A DNA stretch of 62,698 nucleotides from Mycolicibacterium vaccae NBRC 14118 = CIP 105934 (GCF_001552715.1 NZ_BCRS01000011.1:1-62698); one strand, 5' to 3'. Shown: positions 28,051 to 37,263, counted from the stretch's first letter. Program-made: numbers and translations. Notes: generated by a model not told the origin, from the sequence alone.

Positions 28051-29390
28051 ACCTGCCCGTGCACGCCGACGGTCCTGTCGACCACCTGCGAGACCGAGAA
28101 GTCCGCTGCCGCAGACAGATACGCGTAGGCAGTGGCGCGGTCCATGCCCTGGTCGGTCTCCAGGAAGTCGAGCGCGTTGACGACCGCGCGGCGCATCGCG
28201 ACGTCGAGGTCGCTGCCCTGACCGCCGATCGAACCATCCGGGTCGGACAGTCCGATCGGCACCCACGCGTCGGCGGTCTCGCCGAACGGGTAGCGGTAGG
28301 CCACCGACGGGGCGTCACCGGAACCGGGCTTGCACACCGAGAGGCGGTAACTGCCGCGCAGCGAACCCTCCATCGCGGTGAGCGCGACCTCACCGTCGCC
28401 CATCGCCATGTGCGGATCCCCGACATAGAACAGCGCGCCTTCGGCGAACACCGGCAGATAGAAAGTGGCTCCTTCACCGAGCAGCCGGATGTCGATGTTG
28501 CCGCCGCCCACGGTCGGCGGAATGGAGTTCGCGGACGCCGCAGTGGGGTCGCTGTCCTGTGAGAAGGCCACGCCCATCATGCCCATGAAGGGGCGCAACG
28601 GAAATCGCACGCGGGCCGCTCCGTAGGACATGACACCGTGGCCGTCCTCGACCGCGGTGAAGGTCGACACGTTGCCGTATTTGGTCGGGTCGGGGTTGGG
28701 CCTGCCGTCGGTGGCCACCGGCGGCATGACCTCGGCGAGGCTGATACCGGCCGGGGCCTCCTTGTCCGCGGTGCGCGCCAGCGCGCCCTTGCCGTGTCTG
28801 CTCGACACCACGCCGTACGGCACCCGCGGAACCGCCTGCAGGATCTCGATTTTGAGCACGTCCCCGGGTTCGGCGCCCTCGACGAACACCGGCCCGGTGA
28901 CCACGTGCGGGCCGTCCTTGTCGAAATTTCTCGGTGTCCGGTTGTATTCGGCGGCGATGGCGATGGCGTCCTGCAGCACATCGGCCTCCGACACGCCCTG
29001 GGCGCCGAAGTATTCGACCGGGTTGCGGCCCTGGTCCTCCAGAATGCCCTCGTGGCTGACCGCATCGATGGTCACGGTCTGGCCGGACCTCATCCGCAGC
29101 ACCGGCGCCGCGTGCACGGTCGGCACGTAGCCCCACAGCACCTGGTCCGGCACCGACTGCAGGTAGTGGTCCCCGGTCGGCTCCCCCTCCCCGGGCTGCA
29201 GAATGGTGAAGTCCGCGGCAGCCGCGGTGTTGTCCGGCGAGTTCGCCGAGGACCCGGACGAGCACGCCGCCACCCCGACGACACCGGCACCCGCCCCGAC
29301 GGCGGCGACAGCGCGGAGGAATTCCCGCCGGCCGAGCCCCGACCAGAGAGTTTCCACGGCTTCTCGAGCGAGTTCAGACAAGACCGGCAC
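28023..29390 (-). CDS. acetamidase/formamidase family protein, Tat-exported lipoprotein
   Basis: 455 residues. N-terminus has a twin-arginine motif (GRREFLRAVAAVG, residues about 20-32) followed by a hydrophobic stretch and lipobox GVAAC, so it should be exported folded and lipidated. The rest is an acetamidase/formamidase fold: GDHYLQSVP, the central GDVLKIEIL, the FMGMMGVAF segment, and VGDPHMAMGDGEVALTAME, the family's metal and active-site region. Usual members are cytoplasmic, so the export signal is unusual. GTG start. It probably hydrolyses small amides outside the membrane. Confidence 0.85.
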   Translation of the reverse strand: MPVLSELAREAVETLWSGLGRREFLRAVAAVGAGAGVVGVAACSSGSSANSPDNTAAAADFTILQPGEGEPTGDHYLQSVPDQVLWGYVPTVHAAPVLRMRSGQTVTIDAVSHEGILEDQGRNPVEYFGAQGVSEADVLQDAIAIAAEYNRTPRNFDKDGPHVVTGPVFVEGAEPGDVLKIEILQAVPRVPYGVVSSRHGKGALARTADKEAPAGISLAEVMPPVATDGRPNPDPTKYGNVSTFTAVEDGHGVMSYGAARVRFPLRPFMGMMGVAFSQDSDPTAASANSIPPTVGGGNIDIRLLGEGATFYLPVFAEGALFYVGDPHMAMGDGEVALTAMEGSLRGSYRLSVCKPGSGDAPSVAYRYPFGETADAWVPIGLSDPDGSIGGQGSDLDVAMRRAVVNALDFLETDQGMDRATAYAYLSAAADFSVSQVVDRTVGVHGQVYKSHFVES

Positions 29391-29541
29391 CTTTCACGCG
29401 CGTCACTGATTGACAGCCAACTGCGCGTGAGGTTTCCCGCCGCGTGTTTCCGGTCCGAAACCGGTGTGCTAACTCCTTGTTGCCATGCCAGGCCGAATCT
29501 CGGCCAGCCGGGCGCGTCCCGCCCCTCGCCATGATGAGGGG

Positions 29542-30075
29542 ATGTCCACAATTCTGGGCCGCAGGTACCTGCTGCTGACGGTGACCGCGCTACTCACGGT
29601 CGCGGCCTGTGTGTGTCCGGGCGCGCGCGCCGACCACCCCTCAGTGCCGACGCACGCGCCCGTCGTCGTCTCGGGCGACGTCGACGTACCCCGCAATTGG
29701 GCCCTCGAAGAACTGCGCGACCTGCCCGGCCGCACCGAGACCGTCACCTTCCAGACGCACGCCGGACCCCGGACACACACCTACACCGGGTGTCTTCTCG
29801 ACTCGGTGCTTGCCGCCGCGAAACCGCACGGCCGTGCCGGCCAAACAAACCCGCTGCTGCCGGTGGCGGTCGTGGTCACCGGTGCAGACGGGTACACCGC
29901 GACGCTGTCCTGGGCCGAGACCGCCCCCACCGTGTCACCCAAGCCGGCGATGCTCGCCTTCTCCGAGGACACCCGCGTTCTCGATCGGCCCAGGCTCGTC
30001 GTCCCCGCAGATCTCGTCGGCGCACGGTACGTCACCGACGTCGTGGCGCTGCGGGTGGTGAACCTCGCGGCCTGA
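29542..30075 (+). CDS. secreted molybdopterin-oxidoreductase-like domain protein
   Basis: 177 residues. Signal peptide of about 30 residues ends ARA. The mature part resembles the small Moco-binding/SUOX-like fold: VSGDVDVPRNWALEELRDLPGRTETVTFQ and the end VSPKPAMLAFSEDTR... DVVALRVVNL, with one conserved-position Cys in YTGCLLDSVL. Full catalytic size is lacking (family members are often 300+), so it may be a stand-alone domain with lost activity. Start at 29542 chosen because the signal peptide begins there. Neighbours do not suggest a role. Confidence 0.7.
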   Translation: MSTILGRRYLLLTVTALLTVAACVCPGARADHPSVPTHAPVVVSGDVDVPRNWALEELRDLPGRTETVTFQTHAGPRTHTYTGCLLDSVLAAAKPHGRAGQTNPLLPVAVVVTGADGYTATLSWAETAPTVSPKPAMLAFSEDTRVLDRPRLVVPADLVGARYVTDVVALRVVNLAA

Positions 30076-30103
30076 CCGCTCCCCCGCCGCCCGGTCGACA
30101 GCA

Positions 30104-31123
30104 TCAGGCCAGGCCGGCTTTCTCCAGCGCCGTGGCGCAGGTGTCCACGATCAGCCGGGTCACCACGTACGGGTCGACGTTCGCGTTCGGACGCCGATCC
30201 TCGATGTACCCCTTCTGTTCCACCTCGACCTGCCACGGAATACGCACCGACGCACCGCGATCGGAGACGCCGTAGCTGTACTTGTCCCAGGGCGCGGTCT
30301 CGTGCGCGCCGGTCAGCCGGGCCTCGACCCCGATCCCGTAGTTGGTGATGTGCTCCAGCGGCTTTCCGTCACGTCCCAGCGCCTCGGCGGCTTCGATGAC
30401 CGCGTCGTAGCTCTCGCGCATCTTCCTGGTGGAGAAGTTGGTGTGCGCACCGGCGCCGTTCCAGTCCCCCTTGGCCGGTTTGGGATCCAGCGTGGCCGAG
30501 AGTCCGAAGTCCTCGGCGGTCCGGTACAGCAGCCAGCGCGCCACCCACAGCTGATCGGCGACGTCCAGCGGCCCCAGTGGTCCGACCTGGAACTCCCACT
30601 GCCCGGGCATCACCTCGGCGTTGATACCCGAGATCGCCAGACCGGCTGCCAGGCAGTTCTCCAGGTGTTTCTCCACGGTCGGGCGCCCGCTGATCTCGTC
30701 GGTGCCGACGCCGCAGTAGTACCCGCCCTGGGGAGCCGGGAAGCCTCCGTCCGGGAAGCCGAGCGGGCGGGATCCCTTGAAGAAGGTGTATTCCTGTTCG
30801 ATGCCGAAGAGCGGTTCCTGAGCGGCATGCCGCTCGGCGACCTCGCGCAGCGCGGCGCGGGTGTTGGACTCGTGTGGGGTGTTGTCGGTGTGGAACACCT
30901 CACACAGCACCAGAACGTCGTCGCCTCCGCGGATCGGGTCCGGGTACGACGCAACGGGCTGCAACACCCGGTCCGAGGCGTGGCCTTCGGCCTGGTTGGT
31001 GCTGGATCCGTCGAAGCCCCAGACCGGCGGCTCGCTGCCGGTGGCCAGGATCTTGGTCTTCGACCTCAGTTTGGCCGTCGGCCGGGTGCCGTCGAGCCAG
31101 ATGTATTCGGCTTTGTACGTCAT
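30104..31123 (-). CDS. glnII: type II (eukaryote-like) glutamine synthetase
   Basis: 339 residues, much shorter than GlnA (about 475), as for GSII. Seen: EYIWLDGT, VWGFDGSSTNQAEGHASD (GSII signature), ATP/glutamate site IEQEYTFF and GAGAHTNFST, and RGASVRIPWQVE near the end. ATP-dependent ammonia assimilation into glutamine. GSII lacks the adenylylation-loop control of GlnA. AAAGGAG site precedes the ATG. It sits 34 bp downstream of a phytase-like esterase gene and may share its transcript. Symbol by analogy with Streptomyces glnII. Confidence 0.88.
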   Translation of the reverse strand: MTYKAEYIWLDGTRPTAKLRSKTKILATGSEPPVWGFDGSSTNQAEGHASDRVLQPVASYPDPIRGGDDVLVLCEVFHTDNTPHESNTRAALREVAERHAAQEPLFGIEQEYTFFKGSRPLGFPDGGFPAPQGGYYCGVGTDEISGRPTVEKHLENCLAAGLAISGINAEVMPGQWEFQVGPLGPLDVADQLWVARWLLYRTAEDFGLSATLDPKPAKGDWNGAGAHTNFSTRKMRESYDAVIEAAEALGRDGKPLEHITNYGIGVEARLTGAHETAPWDKYSYGVSDRGASVRIPWQVEVEQKGYIEDRRPNANVDPYVVTRLIVDTCATALEKAGLA

Positions 31124-31157
31124 GGTTTTCGTTCTCCTTTGTGTGTCATCGCTGCTG

Positions 31158-32162
31158 TCACAGTGCGAATGCCAGGAATTGAGAGATCTGCCGGTCCGAG
31201 AAGTTGTCGTCGCTGACGAGCACCATGGACCGACGACCGTCGGGAAGTACGGGTCCGAGGGTGAGGCCCTCCACGTTGTCGGGTGTGCCGAGTGCCGGGA
31301 TCGCGGCCAGGTCGGCGACGGGCCGTTTCGGCAGCGGCGGTACCGATGACGGCACGGAGTCGAACCCCGAGATGTCGGTCGCCCCGGTGAGGTCGGCGCG
31401 GAACAGGCGGACCTGCAGCTTCAACTTCCTGCTGCCCGCGCGCTCCATGACCAGGAGGACATCATCGGACACTGCCACGATGTCGGAGACGCCGTTCCCC
31501 TCGGTCCCCGGCGGCGCAGATTCGACTTGATAGCCGTACTGCGCCACCGGTTTCCGGCACTCCACATCGAACTTGGTGATCCGGATCAGCGCACCACCGC
31601 CGGCATGTGCCCGATCTCCGTCCTCCCACAGCGGATCCTCCATCGCCGCATAGAGAAAGCGCCCGTCCGGCGAAAGCGCCAGACCTTCCAGCGAACCGTT
31701 GGGTCGTGCGCCACGACGCTGATCCCGGGACAGTGTGAGATTCCCGGGCAGACAGAACTCCCCACGGTGACCGCCGTCGAGTCCGGCGATCCTGATCCAC
31801 GGGTCCAACGTGTTGAAGCCCTCCGAGGACCAATACAGCTGCTGCCGTGCGACATCGAAGGCGATTCCCTCAGGATCGGGCGCGATCACCGCCGGCTGGT
31901 GGTCCGGGTCGTCCCTGCCGAAGGGCTTACCCGAGACGTCCAGCAGCGACTGGACGTCGACAATCTTGACATCGCGAATACCACTGACAGACAGTGCGAT
32001 ACGGACAGTGTAGAAGCGTGCGCTTCCGCGCACCGACCTGTCGTCGCAGATCACATAGTAGAGTCTGCGATCCGGGTCGTAGGTGATGCCCGAAAGACCG
32101 CCGACGACTGTGCCGTCGAATGTCGTCCCGTGGGGCAACGTCTTCTGGCCCAGGAACTCCAT
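31158..32162 (-). CDS. phytase-like esterase domain protein without signal peptide
   Basis: 334 residues, one esterase-like/phytase-like propeller domain (PF13449 type). Seen: VVGGLSGITYDPDRRLYYVICDDRS, PDPEGIAFDVARQQLYWSSEG, SLEGLALSPDGRFLYAAMED and DNVEGLTLGPVLPDGRRSMVLVSDDNFS. The same blocks occur in the divergent gene at 32626, a clear paralogue with a lipoprotein signal. Here no signal peptide exists: an in-frame TGA lies one codon before the ATG. The protein may be cytoplasmic, or its export signal has been lost. Possibly co-transcribed with glnII. Confidence 0.85.
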   Translation of the reverse strand: MEFLGQKTLPHGTTFDGTVVGGLSGITYDPDRRLYYVICDDRSVRGSARFYTVRIALSVSGIRDVKIVDVQSLLDVSGKPFGRDDPDHQPAVIAPDPEGIAFDVARQQLYWSSEGFNTLDPWIRIAGLDGGHRGEFCLPGNLTLSRDQRRGARPNGSLEGLALSPDGRFLYAAMEDPLWEDGDRAHAGGGALIRITKFDVECRKPVAQYGYQVESAPPGTEGNGVSDIVAVSDDVLLVMERAGSRKLKLQVRLFRADLTGATDISGFDSVPSSVPPLPKRPVADLAAIPALGTPDNVEGLTLGPVLPDGRRSMVLVSDDNFSDRQISQFLAFAL

Positions 32163-32165
32163 GCG

Positions 32166-32429
32166 TCACAACCGGTACATCTCGCGCGCCATCGCAGCCG
32201 AGTCCATGTAGTCGGTGCGCCGCGGCGGGTACCGCTTCTTCGACGAACTCTTCGGCAAATCGCCACCGGATCGCAGCCGTGCGCTCCGCACGCGGCGGAG
32301 CCGGGCGAGGAAGCCCTCGGGGGTGGCACTCGTGCGGGTCTGCGGTTCAGCGGAGACGGGAATGCGCAGAAAGGACGCACTGGCCCCGAACTGTGTGTCG
32401 ATACTCGGTGTCACGCAGCAAGCGTCCAA
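32166..32429 (-). CDS. doubtful small open frame upstream of phytase-like gene
   Basis: 87 codons in the same frame as the phytase-like gene, separated from it by one TGA and one codon. The translated C-terminus (SSSKKRYPPRRTDY, AAMAREMYRL) looks protein-like but no family was recognised and there is no hydrophobic signal. Could be a real small gene, a remnant, or chance. Confidence 0.25.
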   Translation of the reverse strand: MDACCVTPSIDTQFGASASFLRIPVSAEPQTRTSATPEGFLARLRRVRSARLRSGGDLPKSSSKKRYPPRRTDYMDSAAMAREMYRL

Positions 32430-32625
32430 GTGCGCGCACTCGACAGCTAGGCCGCGAATATCCTAGGAGGATTTCCACTACCCCTGCCCGCCTTGATGAT
32501 TGCCGACCGCCAGGGTGGCAGTACCTGGCCTAGTAACACCGGTGCCTTCCAGCCGTGGGTCGACAAGCCTTGACTCTGTGTCGGACACGCCCACTTTCTC
32601 CCCGACGATCTCCGGAGGCCGACAC

Positions 32626-33780
32626 ATGGTTCGCAGCTTCAGCCGGGCGCGGACGCCGTGGACTCTCGCAGCCGCCGCCGTGCTTCTGGCTGGATGCACG
32701 GCCGGGCAGGCCGGCGACGACTCCTCGCGCAGGCCGACGGAGTTCACCCATCTCGGAACCACCGAACTGCCGCACCGGCAGGTCCACGAGGGCACCACGG
32801 TGGGCGGGCTGTCGGGCATCAGCTACGACGCCGAACGCGATGTCTACTACGTCATCAGCGATGACCGCTCGGCCCACGGCCCGGCGCGGTTCTACACCGT
32901 CGACATCGATTTCACGGCCGACGGCATAGCCGCCCAACTGCGCGACAGCACGGCGTTGTTGGACCGGACCGGCGCCCCGTTCGCCGCGCTGCAGCCCGAC
33001 GCCACCCCGCCGGTGATCCCGCCCGACCCCGAGGGCATCGCGTACGACACACGCAGGCAGCAGATCTACTGGAGCAGCGAAGGCGCACGAGATCTCGACG
33101 ACCCCACGCGAGCACTGCTGCTGGATCCCTGGGTGCGGCTTGCGACTCTCGACGGCGCTTTCCGCGCTCAGCTGCCGCTGCCGCCGATATTCACGATGTC
33201 GGCCGGGGAATCAGGTCCACGGGAGAATGTGACCCTGGAAGGCCTGACGCTCACCCCCAGTGGCCGTTACCTTTTCGCGGGCATGGAGGGCCCCGGCCAC
33301 CACGACGGCCCGTTGCCCACCGAGCAGAACGGCGCGTTGGCCCGGGTGATCCGGTTCGACCCGGAAAGCGGGACACCGTCCGCGCAGTACGCCTACCCCC
33401 TGGACCCGGTGAGCGCGGGACCCGGTGGCGACAACGGACTCTCGGACCTGGTCGCACTCGACGACGAAAACTTCCTGGTGATCGAACGCGGGTACGCCGA
33501 TCACTCGGTGGCCCGCATCTACCGCGCGAGCACCTCGGGGGCCGAGGACGTCAGCAACCGGCCGTCACTGACCGGGCCTGCACCCAGAACGATGACGAAG
33601 GAACTGCTCGTCGACCTCGTCCGGGTACCGCAGATCCGCCGTCTGGACAACATCGAGGGGATCACGCTGGGTCCCACGCTTCCCGACGGCCGGCCGACCG
33701 TGGTGCTGGTGACCGACGACAACTTCAGCGAGAAGCAGACCACCCAGTTTCACGCATTCGCCGTGGACACCGCCGCCTGA
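32626..33780 (+). CDS. phytase-like esterase lipoprotein
   Basis: 384 residues. Signal peptide with lipobox LLAGC near residue 25, so a membrane-anchored lipoprotein. Mature domain repeats all blocks of the neighbour: VGGLSGISYDAERDVYYVISDDRSAHGPARFYT, PDPEGIAYDTRRQQIYWSSEG, TLEGLTLTPSGRYLFAGMEG and DNIEGITLGPTLPDGRPTVVLVTDDNFS. Family members are described as esterase-like domains of phytases; substrate unknown. ATG at 32626 has GGAGG upstream. Followed after 37 bp by an acyl-CoA ligase gene, maybe an operon. Confidence 0.88.
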   Translation: MVRSFSRARTPWTLAAAAVLLAGCTAGQAGDDSSRRPTEFTHLGTTELPHRQVHEGTTVGGLSGISYDAERDVYYVISDDRSAHGPARFYTVDIDFTADGIAAQLRDSTALLDRTGAPFAALQPDATPPVIPPDPEGIAYDTRRQQIYWSSEGARDLDDPTRALLLDPWVRLATLDGAFRAQLPLPPIFTMSAGESGPRENVTLEGLTLTPSGRYLFAGMEGPGHHDGPLPTEQNGALARVIRFDPESGTPSAQYAYPLDPVSAGPGGDNGLSDLVALDDENFLVIERGYADHSVARIYRASTSGAEDVSNRPSLTGPAPRTMTKELLVDLVRVPQIRRLDNIEGITLGPTLPDGRPTVVLVTDDNFSEKQTTQFHAFAVDTAA

Positions 33781-33817
33781 ACGGCGAACCCGATCCCCAC
33801 ACGAGAAAGATCCGCTC

Positions 33818-35506
33818 ATGACCGCCCTGGACAGTTCACCGATTCCGCTCTACACCGACATGTTCGAGCACGGTCCCGGCCGGCACGTCGAGGCCGAGGT
33901 GCCGACGGTCACTGAGGCGTTCCTGTCCCAGGTCAACCGGCGCGGGAACGCGCCGGCCATCCTGGACGAGCGGCTCGATGTCGTCCTCACGTGGCGCCAG
34001 TACGGGATGGCCGCACGGCGTGCTTCGGCCGGTCTGCGGGCCATCGGGCTGCGCCGGGGCGACAACGTCGGCCTGCTGCTGACCAACCGGCCCGAGTTCC
34101 ACGTCGCCGACATCGCCGTGCTGTTGGCCGGGGGCACACCGTTTTCCCTGTACCAGTCCTCGGCCCCGGAACAGTTGGCCGAGATCCTGTCCGGCTCGGT
34201 GTGCCGCGTCGTCATCACCGAGCCACAGTTCGAGTCGAGGGTGCAGGCCGCGCTGAGACTCGTCGACGCCCCCGCGCCGTGCGTCGTCACCGTCGGAACG
34301 AGTTCGTGGGCGGAACTGGTGTCCGCGGAGCCTGCCGAGCCGGACCCCACCTGTTATGCCGGCCTGTCCACGGCGTCGCCGTCCGACCTCGCCACGGTGA
34401 GCTACACCGCCGGCACCACGGGCGCCCCGAGAGGCGCCGAACTGACCCACCACGCCGTCATGACCACCGTTACGCACCTCGCGAAGGACCTCGGCGTGCG
34501 TCCTGGCATGCGGTCCATCTCGTACCTGCCGATGGCGCACATCGCCGAACGCATCGGCAGCCACTACCTCCCGATGATCACCGGTTCCAGCATCGTGTGC
34601 TGCCGCGACGCGGCACGTCTGGTGCCGGTGCTGGGCCATACTCAGCCAGAGATCTTCTTCTCCCCGCCCCGGCTGTGGGAGAAGCTCAAGGCAGCGACCG
34701 TCCGGGCTGCCGAGGCGGGTGTCGACCCTGAGCTGATCCGCCGCGCGATCGGCCTCGGGCACACCGAGATCGCACTTGTCGGTGCGGCGGCGTGTCCGCC
34801 TGACGTGGTCGAGTATTTCCGGTCGATCGGTGTCCCGTTGCGCGAGAGCTACGGGATGACCGAAACGGCGGGCGTGGTGTCCATCTCCGCACTGGACGAC
34901 GCCGGCTGCGTCGGTAAGCCTCTGCCGCACAACGAAGTCCGTGTCGGTTACGACGGCGAACTGTTCGTCCGCAGCGCCTCGATGATGGTGCGCTACCGCG
35001 ACTCGCCGGAGGCGACGAACCGTGTACTCGACGCGCAGGGCTGGTTGCGCACCGGCGATGCCGGCCGGATCGACCACGACGGCAGGATCTGGATCCTCGA
35101 CCGCAAGACCGATCTGATCATCAACAGCAGCGGAACGACTTTGTCCCCGGCCAACATCGAGGCCCGGCTGCGTGATGCCGATCCACTGATCGAGCACGCC
35201 TGCGTCATCGGCAACGGCCGGCCTTACAACGTGGCGCTGGTCGTGGTCGACCCGGCGCGCGCGGCGCAGCACCCGACCGGCGATGCCCTGACGGCGGCGG
35301 TGCACGCGCACATCGAACGGGTGAATCAACGGCTGTCGCCGGCCGAGCAGGTCAAGCGGTTCGCTCTGCTGGACAAGGCATGGCTGCCGGATTCCGACGA
35401 ACTCACCGTGACGATGAAGCTCAAGCGGCGGGCGATCGAACACAAGTACGCCGGCCAGATCGACGCACTGTACGCAGCGCCGTTGGCGGGTCCGATCGGG
35501 CGGTGA
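33818..35506 (+). CDS. long-chain fatty acid-CoA ligase (FadD-type, AMP-binding)
   Basis: 562 residues, ANL superfamily. ATP motif VSYTAGTTGAPRGAELTH (the usual Ser after Tyr-Thr is Ala), LPMAHIAERIG, YGMTETAG, and the C-terminal hinge WLRTGDAGRIDHDGRIWILDRKTDLII with the catalytic Lys expected in VTMKLKRR near the end. It activates a fatty acid to acyl-CoA, or acyl-AMP. Of the FadD11/FadD15-like class that includes LPMAH. Runs after the phytase-like lipoprotein gene. Confidence 0.9.
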   Translation: MTALDSSPIPLYTDMFEHGPGRHVEAEVPTVTEAFLSQVNRRGNAPAILDERLDVVLTWRQYGMAARRASAGLRAIGLRRGDNVGLLLTNRPEFHVADIAVLLAGGTPFSLYQSSAPEQLAEILSGSVCRVVITEPQFESRVQAALRLVDAPAPCVVTVGTSSWAELVSAEPAEPDPTCYAGLSTASPSDLATVSYTAGTTGAPRGAELTHHAVMTTVTHLAKDLGVRPGMRSISYLPMAHIAERIGSHYLPMITGSSIVCCRDAARLVPVLGHTQPEIFFSPPRLWEKLKAATVRAAEAGVDPELIRRAIGLGHTEIALVGAAACPPDVVEYFRSIGVPLRESYGMTETAGVVSISALDDAGCVGKPLPHNEVRVGYDGELFVRSASMMVRYRDSPEATNRVLDAQGWLRTGDAGRIDHDGRIWILDRKTDLIINSSGTTLSPANIEARLRDADPLIEHACVIGNGRPYNVALVVVDPARAAQHPTGDALTAAVHAHIERVNQRLSPAEQVKRFALLDKAWLPDSDELTVTMKLKRRAIEHKYAGQIDALYAAPLAGPIGR

Positions 35507-35554
35507 GGTCTACCGTGGGGAGCGCCCGTTCCCCGCGTCGCCCGGAGGATCGCC

Positions 35555-35947
35555 ATGCCGTCAGCCGACAGTCGTCCGTCAACGTGGCCCTGGCTGCTGG
35601 CCTCACGCGTTTTCGCGGTGCTGACCGTCGCGGTCGTGGTCGTGCTGTTCGGCACCGCGGGCCGGCTCGTCCAGGCCCACCAGCTCGAGGACTTCCACGG
35701 CGCGGCGGCGATCGCGCTGCATGTCGTCTCGGGGGGTCTGCTGGTGGCGCTGGCCGGGTTGGCCTACGAGCGCAGGCGCGGCTGGTGGGCCGCCGCGCTG
35801 GCCTGCGCGCTGTTGGTGTACTCCTTCGTGCAGGCGGCGCTCGGGGAGAGCGAGATGCTGTCCCTGCACATACCGGGCGCGCTGGCCGTCTCCGCGGCCA
35901 CGTTCTGGCTCACGGCGTGGCTGTTCTTCGGCTGGCGGGATCGCTGA
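35555..35947 (+). CDS. small membrane protein
   Basis: 130 residues with four predicted spans (about 14-38, 48-68, 75-92, 105-125), short loops and an RDR end. GGAGG site 6-7 bp before the ATG. A histidine pair (DFHGAAAIALHVVSGG) lies in the second span, which might bind haem or metal, but this is speculative. No function recognised. It is followed by two further same-strand genes with short gaps. Confidence 0.65.
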   Translation: MPSADSRPSTWPWLLASRVFAVLTVAVVVVLFGTAGRLVQAHQLEDFHGAAAIALHVVSGGLLVALAGLAYERRRGWWAAALACALLVYSFVQAALGESEMLSLHIPGALAVSAATFWLTAWLFFGWRDR

Positions 35948-35987
35948 GGTGGTTTCACCGCGCAGCGATCGGACAATCCCGTCAGAC

Positions 35988-36137
35988 ATGGAACCCGAGA
36001 ATGCCGCCACTCCGGAAGACGCCTCCGAGGCCACCGAGGAACAGCGCGAACTGCAGGAGCAGCTGGACCATCAGGACGACGACCCGGACGCGCCGGCGCG
36101 GGGGCAGACCTACCGCCAGGTTCCCGGCGAGAACTGA
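35988..36137 (+). CDS. small acidic conserved protein
   Basis: 49 residues, rich in Glu, Asp and Gln (TEEQRELQEQLDHQDDDPD), likely partly helical, no cysteine. ATG at 35988 chosen; a GTG at 35949 would add 13 residues. Small acidic proteins of this kind recur in mycobacteria without known role. It lies 12 bp before the DUF427 gene. Confidence 0.55.
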   Translation: MEPENAATPEDASEATEEQRELQEQLDHQDDDPDAPARGQTYRQVPGEN

Positions 36138-36149
36138 GGGACCGGCACT

Positions 36150-36923
36150 GTGAGCGCCTCAGACCAACCAAACTATCCGCCGCCGGCCGCGGAGCGGGGC
36201 CGGGTCGAACCGGTGCCGCGTCGGATCCGCGGTTATCTCGGCACCGAACTGGTCTTCGACACCACCGCGGCGCGGTACGTGTGGGAGGTCCCGTACTACC
36301 CGCAGTACTACGTTCCGCTGTCGGACGTTCGAGCCGGGTTGCTGCGCGACGACGAGCATCCGCAGCGGGTGCAGTCCGGCCCGTCCCGATTGTTCTCGGT
36401 GGTCGCCGGCGGGCGCACCGCCGACGGGGCGGCCCGAGTGTTCGACGACGGGGACGGCCCGGTCGCCGGGCTGGTGAAGTTCGACTGGGATGCCCTGACG
36501 TGGTTCGAAGAGGACGAACCCGTCTACCAACATCCGCGCAACCCGTACGCGCGGGTGGACGCGCTGCGTTCCCACCGCCACGTCGTGGTCGAACTGGACG
36601 GGGTGCTGCTCGCCGATACCCGCAGCCCGATCCTGCTGTTCGAAACCGGCTTGCCGACAAGGTATTACATCGACCAGACGGACGTCGCCGCCGAGCATCT
36701 GGAGCCGTCGAACACCCAGACCGTGTGCCCGTACAAAGGGGTCACCTCGGCCTACTGGTCGGTGCGGACCGGCACCGGACTGCACGCCGACCTCGCGTGG
36801 AGCTATCACCACCCGCTGCCCGCGGTCGGCGCGATCGCCGGCCTGGTCGCCTTCTACAACGAGAAGGTGGACCTCACCGTCGACGGCGTGCGACTGCCGC
36901 GGCCGCAGACCATGTTCGGGTAG
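36150..36923 (+). CDS. tandem DUF427 domain protein
   Basis: 257 residues with two DUF427 domains: one at about 20-120 (VWEVPYYPQYYVPLSDV) and one at about 130-250 (VELDGVLLADTRSPILLFETGLPTRYYI and the family hallmark PYKGVTSAYWSVRTG). The second has the usual motifs; the first is more divergent. GTG start. DUF427 function is unknown. Its end is 3 bp from the end of the convergent acetyltransferase gene. Confidence 0.8.
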   Translation: MSASDQPNYPPPAAERGRVEPVPRRIRGYLGTELVFDTTAARYVWEVPYYPQYYVPLSDVRAGLLRDDEHPQRVQSGPSRLFSVVAGGRTADGAARVFDDGDGPVAGLVKFDWDALTWFEEDEPVYQHPRNPYARVDALRSHRHVVVELDGVLLADTRSPILLFETGLPTRYYIDQTDVAAEHLEPSNTQTVCPYKGVTSAYWSVRTGTGLHADLAWSYHHPLPAVGAIAGLVAFYNEKVDLTVDGVRLPRPQTMFG

Positions 36924-36926
36924 GCC

Positions 36927-37238
36927 TCACACCCGGTCGGTGATGCCCGCGTACTCCGGGTGCTTGTCGATGTACTCGGCCACCATCCAGCAGGTCGGCA
37001 CGATGCGTAATCCCTCGTCCCGGGTGACGCGCAGCGCCTCGGCGACGAGAATCGTTGCTAGTCCGCGTCCTTGGAACTGCGGCGACACCTCGGTGTGCGG
37101 GAAGACCCGTCGCCCGTCGTTGTCGTGGTAGTCGGCGAGGCCGACCGCTCGGCCGTCCACCTCGATCACGAAGCGTCCGGGTTCCCGGGTGACGGTGGTG
37201 GCGGCCCCGGTGCGGTCGGGCGGCGTTGCGGCACTCAT
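36927..37238 (-). CDS. GNAT-type N-acetyltransferase (YjdJ/Gtn family)
   Basis: 103 residues, compact GNAT form. Seen: GRFVIEVDGRAVGLADY, the acetyl-CoA-binding loop SPQFQGRGLATILVAEAL (Q-x-x-G-x-G/A), and CWMVAEYIDKHPEYA, typical of the small GCN5-related N-acetyltransferase class PF14542. ATG at 37238 chosen over an upstream ATG because the fold begins just after. Upstream on the same strand is the remains of a thioesterase gene. Substrate unknown. Confidence 0.8.
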   Translation of the reverse strand: MSAATPPDRTGAATTVTREPGRFVIEVDGRAVGLADYHDNDGRRVFPHTEVSPQFQGRGLATILVAEALRVTRDEGLRIVPTCWMVAEYIDKHPEYAGITDRV

Positions 37239-37263
37239 CACTCCACGATAGATCCGCTGTCGG

